From Paenibacillus sp. HB172176 (GTDB lineage: Bacteria; Bacillota; Bacilli; Paenibacillales; Paenibacillaceae): a stretch of DNA of 64,000 bases. The translations under genes were made by a program, and so were the position numbers. Position 1 is the stretch's first letter. Every line of letters begins with the position of its first letter. The notes beneath the pieces were generated by a model. That model did no database searches. It saw only the letters and a program-made list of their open reading frames with translations, and had not been told where the DNA came from. Positions 1 through 8,043 of the stretch are shown piece after piece. The stretch spans positions 372,001-436,000 of the forward strand of contig NZ_JAATHD010000004.1 in NCBI RefSeq assembly GCF_011947265.1, written 5' to 3'.

Positions 1-171
1 AACAAAGAAGCGAGCGATGTTATTCAAACTTTTATATACAAAAACGGCATTCTGCAAGGCGATTACAGCTACAGCGCGGCAATTGGGCTGTTCAACTCGG
101 CTATCAACTTTGTTCTGCTTGTCATCATTAACGGGTATGCCCGCAGAAAGGCGGAGACGAGCTTATGGTAA
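1..171 (+). CDS. Oligosaccharide ABC transporter permease, LplB-type (3' end only)
   Basis: The first 56 codons are the C-terminus of an inner-membrane permease, cut by the window edge. The visible part has a short periplasmic stretch, a last hydrophobic segment and a basic cytoplasmic tail ending in RRKAETSLW. This is the usual ending of the LplB/YtcO-type permeases that pair with YtcP-type partners in Paenibacillus polysaccharide importers. Its stop codon overlaps the start of the next gene (ATGGTAA), so the two permeases are translationally coupled. Family assignment rests on this short tail plus the neighbour. Confidence 0.8.
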   Translation, partial: NKEASDVIQTFIYKNGILQGDYSYSAAIGLFNSAINFVLLVIINGYARRKAETSLW

Positions 172-1088
172 GAGATCATGAAGTTTCCGCGCAACGCGGC
201 GGCTCTTTGCTGAATACGGGAGAGAGAGGTTTCGACGCTGTAGTCTACACCATCTCGTCCATTCTGCTGTTAATCGTGCTCTATCCGCTCATCTTCGTGC
301 TCAGCGCTTCCTTCAGCGACCCCGTCATGGTGATGAACGGCGAGATGTGGCTGTGGCCGACGGGCTTTACGTTGGACGCATACAAAGAAATATTCAAATA
401 CGACGCTGTCTGGACCGGCTACACCAATACCATCGTCTATACGGTTGTAGGTACGCTCGTGAATGTACTTATGACAACGCTTGCGGCTTACCCCTTGTCG
501 CGGAGAGATCTTCCCGGCAAAAGGATCATCATGTTCGCGATTACCTTCACGATGTTTTTCAACGGCGGACTGATCCCGACTTATCTCATCGTTAAGGATC
601 TGCACCTCGTCAATACGATGTGGGCGATGGTCGTGCCGACGGCTGTCGCGACGTACAATCTGATCGTCATGCGGACGTACTTCCAGAACAGCATTCCCTG
701 GGAGCTGCAGGAGGCGTCGCTTATGGACGGCTGCTCCAACACGAGGCTGCTGATTCATATCATATTGCCGCTTTCGAAGCCGATTATCGCCGTTATGGTG
801 CTGTTTTACGCCGTCGGTCATTGGAACGCGTTCTTTAATGCTTTGATTTATTTGAGAGACGAGAATCTGTATCCGCTTCAGCTCGTACTCCGGGAAATTC
901 TGATCGTCAGCCAAAGCAGCTTCCTCGATTCTTCGGGATCGACCTTCGGCATGACGGAGAAGCTGCTGCTCGCGGAGAGCATCAAGTATGGCCTGATTAT
1001 TATCGCAAGCATTCCTGTGCTGATCATGTATCCTTTCGTGCAGAAGCATTTCGTCAAAGGCGTCATGATCGGCTCGATCAAAGAATAA
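165..1088 (+). CDS. Carbohydrate ABC transporter permease, YtcP/MalG-type (CUT1)
   Basis: This is the second permease of a sugar or oligosaccharide importer. The 307-residue protein starts with a short cytoplasmic lead and has about six membrane segments. The EAA loop that docks the ATPase is visible around residues 183-205 (WELQEASLMDGCSN), and the protein ends with the family's usual HFVKGVMIGSIKE. Start ATG 165 overlaps the stop of the preceding permease by seven bases. The GH51 gene follows 37 bp downstream, which suggests import of arabinose-containing oligosaccharides (inference). The ATPase and binding protein are not in the window; this family often uses a shared MsmX-type ATPase. Confidence 0.92.
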   Translation: MVRDHEVSAQRGGSLLNTGERGFDAVVYTISSILLLIVLYPLIFVLSASFSDPVMVMNGEMWLWPTGFTLDAYKEIFKYDAVWTGYTNTIVYTVVGTLVNVLMTTLAAYPLSRRDLPGKRIIMFAITFTMFFNGGLIPTYLIVKDLHLVNTMWAMVVPTAVATYNLIVMRTYFQNSIPWELQEASLMDGCSNTRLLIHIILPLSKPIIAVMVLFYAVGHWNAFFNALIYLRDENLYPLQLVLREILIVSQSSFLDSSGSTFGMTEKLLLAESIKYGLIIIASIPVLIMYPFVQKHFVKGVMIGSIKE

Positions 1089-1125
1089 GAAAGTATATTA
1101 TGGAACAGGAGATGGAACAAATATT

Positions 1126-3174
1126 ATGAACGAGAACGAGCAATCTCAGCAAAACGAGCTGTCTCAGGGAACAACAGCAACGATTATGGTCCAAACAGAG
1201 CAGCCGTCGGCCCATCGAGTGAATCCGTACATCTTCGGACATTTCGTGGAGGATATCCGCGATCATATGGACGCCATGCTGGCCTTCGTCTCCAAGGATA
1301 TGGACTTCGAGGATGAAGCGGACAATCGCGGCGTGTCCTCCGGCTGGTACGCCGTGACGAATGGCAAGAATACGGAATACAGGCTGGAGCCGGCAGCTCC
1401 GCGTCACTCCGGGCACAGCCAGTACATTCGCATCTTCAGTGCGGATCGCTGCCATGGCGGAATCGGGCAGGATGTCAGCGTGGAAGGCGGCATGACTTAT
1501 AAGGTGAAAATCGTAGCGCGCGCCTCGATGGATCTGAAGAAGGGCGTATGCGAGCTCGTCGACCGCAGAACCGGCGAACGGCTGGGCAAGGCAGAGCTCG
1601 CTCTGCTCGGACATCGCTGGCAGGAATACCATGTGGAGCTTGTTCCGAGCAGCTCTTGCGAGCATGCGGAGCTGCGCATCCTGATTTCCTCGGAGCAGGA
1701 CACTTGGCGAGACGGCATGGGCTCCGGCATGCTATGGCTGGATCATGTCTCGATGCTTCCAGCGGACAGCATCGGCTATGTGAAACGCGAGGTCGTGGAG
1801 ATGACGCGTGAGCTGAAGCCGGGCATGATGCGGCTCGCGGGCAATTACATCAGCGCCTATCACTTCGAGGACGTCATCGGGCCCGAGCTCGAGCGTCCGA
1901 ACATGCTGAATGAAGCATGGGGCGGCTGGACGAACAAATATTTCGGCACGGACGAGTTCCTTCAGTTCTGCCGTGATACGGATACAGAGCCGCTAATCTG
2001 CGTCAATGCAGGCAACGGCACGCCGGAGGAAGCGGCGGCTTGGCTTCAATATTGCAACGGCGACGCCGATTCGCCGTATGGCTCATTGCGCGCGCGCAAC
2101 GGCCATCCCGAGCCATACGGCGTAAAGTATTGGGAAATCGGCAATGAGATCTACGGCCCGTGGCAGCATGGCCATTGCATTGCCGAAGAGTTCGGCCATC
2201 GGTACAATCGGTTCGCCGACGCGATGAAGGCGGTCGACCCTGACATCATATTGCTCGCATGCGGCGACTGTAATCCGGAATGGAATGGCACATTGCTGGA
2301 GCTCTCGGCTTCGAAGATGGATATGCTGACGCTGCATATCTATCATGGCTCCGGCACGGTCGGCATTATGCCGAAGACGCCGAAGGAGGAACGCTATCCG
2401 GCAGTCATGTCGTTCCCGGAGGTGAGTCGCGCTGCTATCGGATTGACCGAGGAGATAATCAACGGCAATCCGGATTACGCCCATGTGAAACTGGCGATCA
2501 CGGAATACAATACGATGTATTACCCGAACACGATTCGCGAAGGCACGCCGATGGAGCATACGCTGGAGGCCGCGGTGGCTAATGCCGCCAACTTCAATGA
2601 ATTCATCCGCCAGTCCCATCTCGTGGAGATCGGCAGCTACTCCGATCTGGTCAATGGCTGGCTCGGCGGCTGCATCCGGGTAGGCGACTGCTATGCGGAT
2701 CAATACCGAGGCAAGCAGACGGGCTGGAGCGAGCGCAGCCGCGTTGTATACGGGTCGCCGACGTTCCATATTATGAAGGCGTATGCGAATCGCGACATCT
2801 CGCGCGTGCTGCCGGTAGAGCTGGATTGCGCAACGTTCGATTGGGCGAGCGGCTCGAAGCGCTTCGGTCTGGAGCCGCAGCCGTTGCCGGTGCTCGACGT
2901 TACGGCGACGCTCGACGAATCGGGCGAGGTGCTCACCGTATTCGCTGTCAATCGCGGACTGACGGCGGTGGAAGCCGAGCTGCGCATCGGCTCGTTTGCG
3001 GATGCGGGCGGCGCGACCGTGTGGGAGCTTGCGGGCGACGATTTCGAGACGATCAATTCCGTGTTTGAGCCGGAGGCCGTCACGGTGCAAGAGTCTCGTC
3101 TGGACTTCGGCGCAAGGGGACTCCTCCTCGCGATGAAGCCGCATTCGGTTTGCGTGGTCGAAATTCGGAAATAA
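1126..3174 (+). CDS. Alpha-L-arabinofuranosidase-like glycosidase, GH51
   Basis: Predicted retaining glycosidase releasing terminal arabinofuranose from imported oligosaccharides; it has no signal peptide, so it should be cytosolic. The 682-residue protein opens with the family strand INPYIFGHFVE-like (residues 30-40). A carbohydrate-binding-like beta domain of about 160 residues (45-215) is inserted before the catalytic barrel, which makes it longer than the usual ~500-residue GH51. The acid/base is Glu341 in WEIGNE and the nucleophile Glu460 in AITEYN. The C-terminal beta-sandwich ends in PHSVCVVEIRK. It follows the two permeases by 37 bp and probably shares their transcript. Other clan A activities, such as a different furanosidase, are possible. 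Confidence 0.88.
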   Translation: MNENEQSQQNELSQGTTATIMVQTEQPSAHRVNPYIFGHFVEDIRDHMDAMLAFVSKDMDFEDEADNRGVSSGWYAVTNGKNTEYRLEPAAPRHSGHSQYIRIFSADRCHGGIGQDVSVEGGMTYKVKIVARASMDLKKGVCELVDRRTGERLGKAELALLGHRWQEYHVELVPSSSCEHAELRILISSEQDTWRDGMGSGMLWLDHVSMLPADSIGYVKREVVEMTRELKPGMMRLAGNYISAYHFEDVIGPELERPNMLNEAWGGWTNKYFGTDEFLQFCRDTDTEPLICVNAGNGTPEEAAAWLQYCNGDADSPYGSLRARNGHPEPYGVKYWEIGNEIYGPWQHGHCIAEEFGHRYNRFADAMKAVDPDIILLACGDCNPEWNGTLLELSASKMDMLTLHIYHGSGTVGIMPKTPKEERYPAVMSFPEVSRAAIGLTEEIINGNPDYAHVKLAITEYNTMYYPNTIREGTPMEHTLEAAVANAANFNEFIRQSHLVEIGSYSDLVNGWLGGCIRVGDCYADQYRGKQTGWSERSRVVYGSPTFHIMKAYANRDISRVLPVELDCATFDWASGSKRFGLEPQPLPVLDVTATLDESGEVLTVFAVNRGLTAVEAELRIGSFADAGGATVWELAGDDFETINSVFEPEAVTVQESRLDFGARGLLLAMKPHSVCVVEIRK

Positions 3175-3213
3175 CCGAATGAGGTTGAGCGGTTCGCCGA
3201 TTGTGTTAAAGCG

Positions 3214-3340
3214 CTGCAAGTCGGAAAATCCGACTTCGGCGGCGTAATCGGCAGCTTTATCGGACTGCAAGTCGAAAAAATCGACTTCGAGTGTGTCGTC
3301 GGCCGCATGAACGGACTGCAAGTCGTAATTTTCGACTAGG
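3214..3340. repeat. Three hairpin units at exact 51-bp spacing
   Basis: CTGCAAGTCG occurs at 3214, 3265 and 3316, exactly 51 bp apart. Each copy opens a small hairpin: arms AAGTCGGA/TCCGACTT in unit 1, AAGTCGA/TCGACTT in unit 2 and a weaker AGTCG/CGACT in unit 3, with A/T-rich loops. The stem tips of units 1 and 2 differ but stay paired. The sequence between the hairpins is only partly conserved. The array fills the gap between the GH51 stop and its terminator. Function unknown. Confidence 0.8.
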
Positions 3341-3349
3341 AGCACTCAC

Positions 3350-3394
3350 AAGGCCGCAGCAACGCGATTTACGCGGGGCTGCGGCCTGTTTTTT
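3350..3394 (+). terminator. Rho-independent terminator of the GH51 operon
   Basis: AGGCCGCAGC pairs with GCTGCGGCCT around a 20-nt loop and is followed directly by GTTTTTTG. It ends the transcript coming from the GH51 gene. Confidence 0.85.
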
Positions 3395-3412
3395 GCGACC
3401 GGACTGCACGGG

Positions 3413-3475
3413 TTGACATTTCAGTCTGCAAGGCGTATATTTATCTTAAATTAAAGAATATTAAATTTAAGGAGG
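3413..3475 (+). promoter_or_regulatory. Sigma-A promoter, operator-like inverted repeat and RBS for pirin gene
   Basis: TTGACA (3413-3418), a 17-bp spacer and TATATT (3436-3441) make a near-consensus promoter. Just downstream, CTTAAATT (3445-3452) and AATTTAAG (3464-3471) form a perfect 8-bp inverted repeat with an 11-bp gap. It lies over the expected transcription start, as expected for a repressor site. GGAGG at 3471-3475 is the ribosome binding site. The regulator is not adjacent and is unknown. Confidence 0.75.
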
Positions 3476-3483
3476 TTATTGCG

Positions 3484-4260
3484 ATGCAAGCACTTGTGTA
3501 TACACCGGCCATGCAAGGCGAAGGCGCTTTCGATGGTGGGAAGCTGGTCGAGCAGAAGCCGATCGGTTTTCCGGGCGAAGGCTCCGTGGTGAAACGTGTC
3601 GGTCCGCTGTTCTACTGGGCATGGGGCACGGCGAGCGAGGAAGCGCGAATCGGGCTGCATCCTCATAAAGGCTTCGAGATCATGACCTATGTCGTAGACG
3701 GCACAGCGTTTCACGGAGACACACTTGGTACGAACAGTACGATTGGAGCGGGAGGTGTGCAATTCATGCAGACCGGCTCGGGCGTGAGCCATCAAGAGAG
3801 ATTAAGCGCGGACGCGGAGATGTTCCAAATCTGGTTCGAGCCGAATTTCAACGAAGCGATTCGAAGGCAGCCGACCTATTCGCAATACGAGCATGAGCAA
3901 TTTCCGTTCGCTCAGAGCCCGCAAGGCTACACGGCGAAGACGATTATCGGAGATGGCTCGCCGCTTGAGCTGGTGGCGGATATTGGGATGTGGGATGTGG
4001 AAATAAGCAGCGGTGCTTCTTACAAGCATCTCGTACCCGAAGGCTACAGTCTGACGGCATTGGCGATTCGCGGCGGAGGCGTCTGGAGCGAGTCAGGTTC
4101 TGAGAAAGCTGGGGAGACATTCCGGCACAGGGACTTTATCGTGGCTGCGGCCAGAGAAGATACTGAGGCGGTTATAGAGAACTCAGGTGGAGAGAAGCTC
4201 AGATTAATTCTCATCCAAGCCCCGACTACTGTCGATTATCCGTTATATCCGAAACGCTGA
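3484..4260 (+). CDS. Pirin family protein (bicupin)
   Basis: A 258-residue cytosolic bicupin of the pirin family. The metal site of the N-terminal cupin is complete: His59 and His61 in LHPHKGFE, then His103 and Glu105 in GVSHQE, matching the spacing of characterised pirins. Family members act as metal-dependent quercetin dioxygenases or redox-sensing cofactors, so the exact role here is open. The C-terminal cupin (about 150-255) is degenerate, as usual. The gene is monocistronic, with its own strong promoter and an operator-like palindrome just upstream, so it is probably induced by a repressor-releasing signal. Start ATG 3484 has GGAGG eight bases upstream. Confidence 0.92.
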   Translation: MQALVYTPAMQGEGAFDGGKLVEQKPIGFPGEGSVVKRVGPLFYWAWGTASEEARIGLHPHKGFEIMTYVVDGTAFHGDTLGTNSTIGAGGVQFMQTGSGVSHQERLSADAEMFQIWFEPNFNEAIRRQPTYSQYEHEQFPFAQSPQGYTAKTIIGDGSPLELVADIGMWDVEISSGASYKHLVPEGYSLTALAIRGGGVWSESGSEKAGETFRHRDFIVAAAREDTEAVIENSGGEKLRLILIQAPTTVDYPLYPKR

Positions 4261-4474
4261 CGGCAGATTGGAGGCCGATGACTGAAGTCGGCATTCCGTA
4301 TTTTGGCCTATCAAGAGATAAGCATGTCATCACTGCAAGGCTCTGCCACGCTCTGCGAAATTACGAAATCTTGCCGATTCATTCCGTGGCCCTTTCATTT
4401 CTTCGCCGCACAAGTGTATAGTAGGGAATAATCGAGCGCGGCAATATTGCGCAGGCAGAGCGGAGGCGAGGGAA

Positions 4475-5110
4475 TTGCAAGGAGTCGATACGAGGTTATT
4501 TCGTTACGGACAGAAGGAACTGGATTATTTGAGCGGTGCGGATGAACGGCTCGCTGCGGCGATAAGGCATTTTGGCATGCTGGATCGGGTTGTTGTTCCG
4601 GATCTGTTCATCGCGCTCCTCAATGCTATCGTAAGTCAGCTGATTTCGGTGAAGGCGGCGAGTACGATATGGGGACGCATGCAGGACAAGCTTGGAGACA
4701 TGACTCCGCAAAATATCGCAGCCCATCCTCCGGAGTTCATCCAAAGCTGCGGAATCAGCATGAAAAAGGCGATATCGATTCGCTCCATTGCGGAGGCGGT
4801 TGCGAACGGAGCTTTCGAGCTGGATAAGCTTCATGAGCTGCCGGATGAAGAGGTGATGAAGCAGCTTGTCGCCTGGAATGGCATCGGTCGGTGGACGGCA
4901 GAAATGCTGATGATTCATGCGATGGAGCGCCCGGATATCGTCAGCTGGGGCGACTTCGCAATTCGCAAAGGAATGATGCGATTGTACGGATTAGAGTCGC
5001 TCACAAAGCCGGAATTCGAGCAATTCAGAAGCAAATATGCTCCTTACGGAACGGTAGCTTCCATCTATCTCTGGGAAATCTCGTCCGTGCCGGAATGGCC
5101 GTGCCAGTGA
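4475..5110 (+). CDS. DNA-3-methyladenine glycosylase II (AlkA-type, HhH-GPD)
   Basis: Base-excision repair glycosylase that removes alkylated purines from DNA. The 211 residues carry the HhH-GPD fold. The helix-hairpin-helix is at about 135-150 (LVAWNGIGRWTAEML) and the catalytic aspartate is Asp160 in WGDFAIRKGM. An IVSQLISVKAAS helix near residues 50-62 is also typical. It lacks the N-terminal domain of E. coli AlkA, like many short Firmicute versions. Start is TTG 4475, preceded by GGAGG at 4462-4466; no better ATG fits the conserved N-terminus. It stands alone between pirin and an unknown gene; a 214-bp gap upstream shows no convincing promoter. Confidence 0.88.
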   Translation: MQGVDTRLFRYGQKELDYLSGADERLAAAIRHFGMLDRVVVPDLFIALLNAIVSQLISVKAASTIWGRMQDKLGDMTPQNIAAHPPEFIQSCGISMKKAISIRSIAEAVANGAFELDKLHELPDEEVMKQLVAWNGIGRWTAEMLMIHAMERPDIVSWGDFAIRKGMMRLYGLESLTKPEFEQFRSKYAPYGTVASIYLWEISSVPEWPCQ

Positions 5111-5261
5111 ACGGGGAAAACAGTAGACGCATGCAACGTCGATAGGTTTATGATGATATTTGCTAATTCCCTGTAAAGGATTGCGGATACCGCGTTTGTG
5201 AAGGGACTGTACGGGATATGCTGATAAGAGCGGCATGCATATACCGAGGAGGCGAATGCGG

Positions 5262-5513
5262 TTGATCGGCATACATCCCATACATCGACGGCTTGCGGAG
5301 CTGACGAACAAGGCGCGCCAGATGGGCGGCTTCGACAGGCTGAATTACGTGGACAGGCAGGAGCTCGAGCATTGCATGAAGGCGAATTTCGATCTCGTGT
5401 ATAAGCTCGATTCGCTCAAGAGCATTGCGTTCGTAGCTTATGACTGCGGCGATCTCGATTGGCAGCAGGAGCTGTGTCAGAAGATCGACGCCATTGAAGC
5501 GAAGCTTATGTAA
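5262..5513 (+). CDS. Small conserved Paenibacillus-type protein of unknown function
   Basis: About 83 residues, starting near IGIHPIHRRLAELTNKA and containing a charged helix (YVDRQELEHCMKAN) and a C-terminal helical stretch (DWQQELCQKIDAIEAK). I recall this pattern from small Paenibacillus proteins of unknown function, but assign no role. GAGGAGG ends at 5252. It fits TTG 5262 best (nine-base spacing); the in-frame ATG at 5256 is only three bases away and ATG 5235 lacks a site. The protein is predicted soluble and cytosolic. It is followed by a GC/T-rich stretch and the next gene. Confidence 0.65.
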   Translation: MIGIHPIHRRLAELTNKARQMGGFDRLNYVDRQELEHCMKANFDLVYKLDSLKSIAFVAYDCGDLDWQQELCQKIDAIEAKLM

Positions 5514-5589
5514 GTTTTACGGTTCAGCGGCTGAAACAAATCCTTTCCCGACTACGTCTTAAAGCGCAAAGGGGAGGGGTTTTTTTGTC

Positions 5590-6108
5590 ATGAGAAAAAT
5601 GATTGGCGCGGCGGTGCTGCTCTTGCTTCTCGTTCTAGTGCTCGATGGCTATAACAATCGTGAGGCCATCGCCGTATTGCCCGAAGAGATGCCTTCAGAT
5701 TTCGATTTCTCCGTCCGATACGGCATTACCGGGAAGAATGAGATCAACACGTTCACAGACGAGGTGACGAAGGATCTTGTGGCGGATGGCGTCGCTAAGA
5801 CATCGTTCGCGTTCTCGGAGGACGAAATTCAAAGCATTTATGAACAAATGCGCGCTATTCCAATTTCAGACAAGTTGGATATGTCTGTGTCGTTATCGAG
5901 ATATACCTGTTCACAGATGCCTTACTCGGAGGAGCATTGGACGATTATCTTGAACGGAAAAACGTACAACTATGATTGGTCGGAGGAACATTGCGCCACT
6001 ACCGAGGACGCGAAGAAGCTGAAAGCCTTGAGGCAATTTATCTTTAACCTTGTTAAAGAGAAGGAAGCGTACATTAGTCTGCCTGAATCGGTCGGTGGAT
6101 ATGATTGA
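5590..6108 (+). CDS. Secreted or membrane-tethered protein of unknown function
   Basis: A 172-residue protein with a basic start and a hydrophobic segment at residues 5-20, so it is probably exported or anchored. The rest is soluble and acidic. It has two cysteines (in SRYTCSQM and EEHCATT) that could form a disulfide, and a central strand-rich part (EHWTIILNGKTYNYDW). No family recognised. A G-rich ribosome binding site (GGGGAGGGG, 5572-5580) lies about ten bases before ATG 5590. The same G-run is followed by seven Ts and may also act as part of a weak terminator for the upstream gene. Confidence 0.6.
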   Translation: MRKMIGAAVLLLLLVLVLDGYNNREAIAVLPEEMPSDFDFSVRYGITGKNEINTFTDEVTKDLVADGVAKTSFAFSEDEIQSIYEQMRAIPISDKLDMSVSLSRYTCSQMPYSEEHWTIILNGKTYNYDWSEEHCATTEDAKKLKALRQFIFNLVKEKEAYISLPESVGGYD

Positions 6109-6195
6109 TGCGCAAACGCGCTCACAGTGCGTCTGACTCCAAATGTCAGTTCGCGGACTAGAGCCCCAAGCAGCATGGCCATTGATTATGCTATA

Positions 6196-6215
6196 CTGTT
6201 TACGACGTATACAAT
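6196..6215 (+). promoter_or_regulatory. Candidate TetR operator upstream of the regulator gene
   Basis: CTGTTTACGACGTATACAAT sits 35 bp before the TetR start. It resembles CTGTTTATACAATAC read on the minus strand in front of the exporter genes near 8955-8970. The shared CTGTTTA and TATACAAT parts suggest one regulator at both promoters (inference). Confidence 0.5.
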
Positions 6216-6249
6216 TATTCAATCGTAAGCAATTGGAGGTTCGCAGCGC

Positions 6250-7056
6250 ATGGCGAAGGATAGACGCGAAGATGGGATGGACCATTTGAAGGATGAAGAT
6301 CTTGATGCATTGCCCGGCGGAGTCGCGCTAAGCTGGGGTATTGTGAAGAAGCCCCGCAGAGGGCCGAAGGGCGAGCTTAGCATTAAGAAAATCGTGGATA
6401 CGGCGGTTTCGATCGCGGATGAGGACGGGCTGGCGGCCGTGTCGATGAGCAGGGTCGCGCAGTCGCTCGGCTTCACGACGATGTCGCTGTACCGCTATGT
6501 GACCAGCAAGAACGACTTGCTTGTACTGATGCAGGATGCCGCCTGCGAGATTGATATTCCCGAGGAGAATGAGGGAGCGGGCTGGCGCGAGGAATTGAGG
6601 CAATATGTATTTGCATGCATGAAGGTGTTTCGCGAGCATCCCTGGTTCGGGGATATTCCGATTCAAAGCGTGCCCCTTGCGCCGAATAATCTGCTAGTCA
6701 TTGACTGGACGCTCAGGATTATGAAGGATTTCCCGATTAATGATTTCGAGAAAATGTCATTCGTGCTCCTGCTGAGCAGTTATGCAAGGGCGGCGGGCAT
6801 GATCGAACGGGATATGCAGCAAGCCTTGAAGGAAGGCGATACGCTGGAAGCCTTCAGCGGACTCAGCTATACGGCGGCGCTTAAGAAGCTTGTCACAAAG
6901 GAGCGATTCCCGTTTCTGTTTCCGGTACTGATGTCGGGAGCTTATACCGGAGAGACGGAAAGCCCGATCGGCGACGACCTCGCCTTCGGGCTGGAGATTA
7001 TACTCGACGGCATCGAGCAGTATATCGAGACGAGGCGCGGCATGCCGCAGGCTTGA
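6250..7056 (+). CDS. TetR/AcrR family transcriptional regulator
   Basis: DNA-binding repressor, probably of the adjacent drug-type exporter. The 268 residues have an unusual N-terminal extension of about 35 residues. Then comes the TetR helix-turn-helix at about 40-90 (IVDTAVSIADEDGLAAVSM through TTMSLYRYVTSKNDLL) and a tetracycline-repressor-like all-helical ligand-binding C-terminus. Start ATG 6250 has GGAGG ten bases upstream. The gene converges on the two exporter genes and shares a terminator with them. Regulation of the exporter is inferred from the shared promoter motif and the proximity. Confidence 0.9.
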   Translation: MAKDRREDGMDHLKDEDLDALPGGVALSWGIVKKPRRGPKGELSIKKIVDTAVSIADEDGLAAVSMSRVAQSLGFTTMSLYRYVTSKNDLLVLMQDAACEIDIPEENEGAGWREELRQYVFACMKVFREHPWFGDIPIQSVPLAPNNLLVIDWTLRIMKDFPINDFEKMSFVLLLSSYARAAGMIERDMQQALKEGDTLEAFSGLSYTAALKKLVTKERFPFLFPVLMSGAYTGETESPIGDDLAFGLEIILDGIEQYIETRRGMPQA

Positions 7057-7111
7057 ATCCGTTGCCCCCCGCATAATCGAGAGCTTTCTTCCGAAAATCA
7101 GATTAAGCAGG

Positions 7112-7180
7112 AAAAACTCCCGTATATTTGAAGACATTTCGCAGAATCATGCTGAAAGTCCTCAATATACGGGAGTTTTT
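7112..7180. terminator. Bidirectional terminator between TetR and exporter genes
   Basis: AAAAACTCCCGTATATT (7112-7128) and its exact reverse complement (7164-7180) form a 17-bp stem with A and T runs on the two sides. It can end transcription from both converging units. Confidence 0.85.
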
Positions 7181-7191
7181 CCTCGTTGGTG

Positions 7192-8043
7192 TTATCTCTT
7201 CCCCGCCTTCTTGCGGAATGCGATAGAGCACCAGACGAGGGACAGAACAAGGATGCCGCCGCACCAAGCTATCGCGGTCCAGCACTGGTCGCCGACCCCG
7301 GCTCCGCCAAGCAGGCTGCGGATCGTTTCGATAACCGGCGTGATCGGCTGATGATTCGAGAAGCCCTGAAGCCAGGAAGGCATTGTGCTTGTCGGCACAA
7401 AAGCGCTGGACAGATAGGGAAAGAACAGCAGCGCGAAGCCGTAGCCGCTCGCCGCCGCCGGACTTCCGGTCATGAGCCCGATCGCCGCGAACAGCCAGGT
7501 AAAGCTCAGGATGAATAACGTTATGATTCCGAAGGCCGCGAGCCATTCCGGGACATTCGCCGAGGGGTTGAAGCCGACGAGCAGCGCAACGCCCAGAACA
7601 ACGCAAGTCGCCAGCAGGTTTCGCACGAGACTCGCGGTGACATGGCCGGTTATGACGCTGATGGAGCGAACGGGCATCGTGCGGAAGCGATCGATAATGC
7701 CGTTCGTCATATCCGTTGCGACATCGACAGCCGTGCTGGAGGAGCCAAAGCCCGCGCATAGCAGAATGATGCCGGGCACGACATAATTCACATAATCTCC
7801 GCCGGGATCGAGGGCGCCTCCGAACACATAGGTGAATAGCAGCATGAGCATAATGGGGAGCATGATGGCCATTATTAACGCTTCGATATTGCGAATGCTA
7901 TGTCGCAGGCTGCGGCCGATGAAGACGGCGTTCGTTACGAGAAGGGATGGCGGCTTGATCGACATGGAAGCAATTGTTGCCATCTTGGATGGATCGGATG
8001 GACGGCTTGGGACAGCGGCTGTTATCTCTTGAGTTGTTTTCAT
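7192..8043 (-). CDS. ABC-2 type transporter permease (DrrB-like)
   Basis: Membrane subunit of a two-gene exporter. The 283-residue protein has a soluble N-terminus of about 45 residues and then six hydrophobic segments. It shows features of the daunorubicin-type ABC-2 family, such as the amphipathic VVPGIILLCAGFG helix and the conserved RFRTMPVRS loop. It exports lipophilic compounds in characterised relatives; the substrate here is unknown. Its ATG overlaps the stop codon of the ATPase gene by one base, so the two are co-translated. The gene ends just before the shared bidirectional terminator. Confidence 0.92.
   Translation of the reverse strand: MKTTQEITAAVPSRPSDPSKMATIASMSIKPPSLLVTNAVFIGRSLRHSIRNIEALIMAIMLPIMLMLLFTYVFGGALDPGGDYVNYVVPGIILLCAGFGSSSTAVDVATDMTNGIIDRFRTMPVRSISVITGHVTASLVRNLLATCVVLGVALLVGFNPSANVPEWLAAFGIITLFILSFTWLFAAIGLMTGSPAAASGYGFALLFFPYLSSAFVPTSTMPSWLQGFSNHQPITPVIETIRSLLGGAGVGDQCWTAIAWCGGILVLSLVWCSIAFRKKAGKR

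Noticed and set aside
3214-3340. CRISPR array
   Set aside because: Only three units, palindromic core with semi-conserved spacers of the same family, and no cas genes.
2083-3345. 420-codon minus-strand frame opposite the GH51 gene
   Set aside because: It mirrors the GH51 codons and is rich in Arg/His/Ala with no family pattern. The 17-residue periodicity at its start comes only from the 51-bp DNA repeats.
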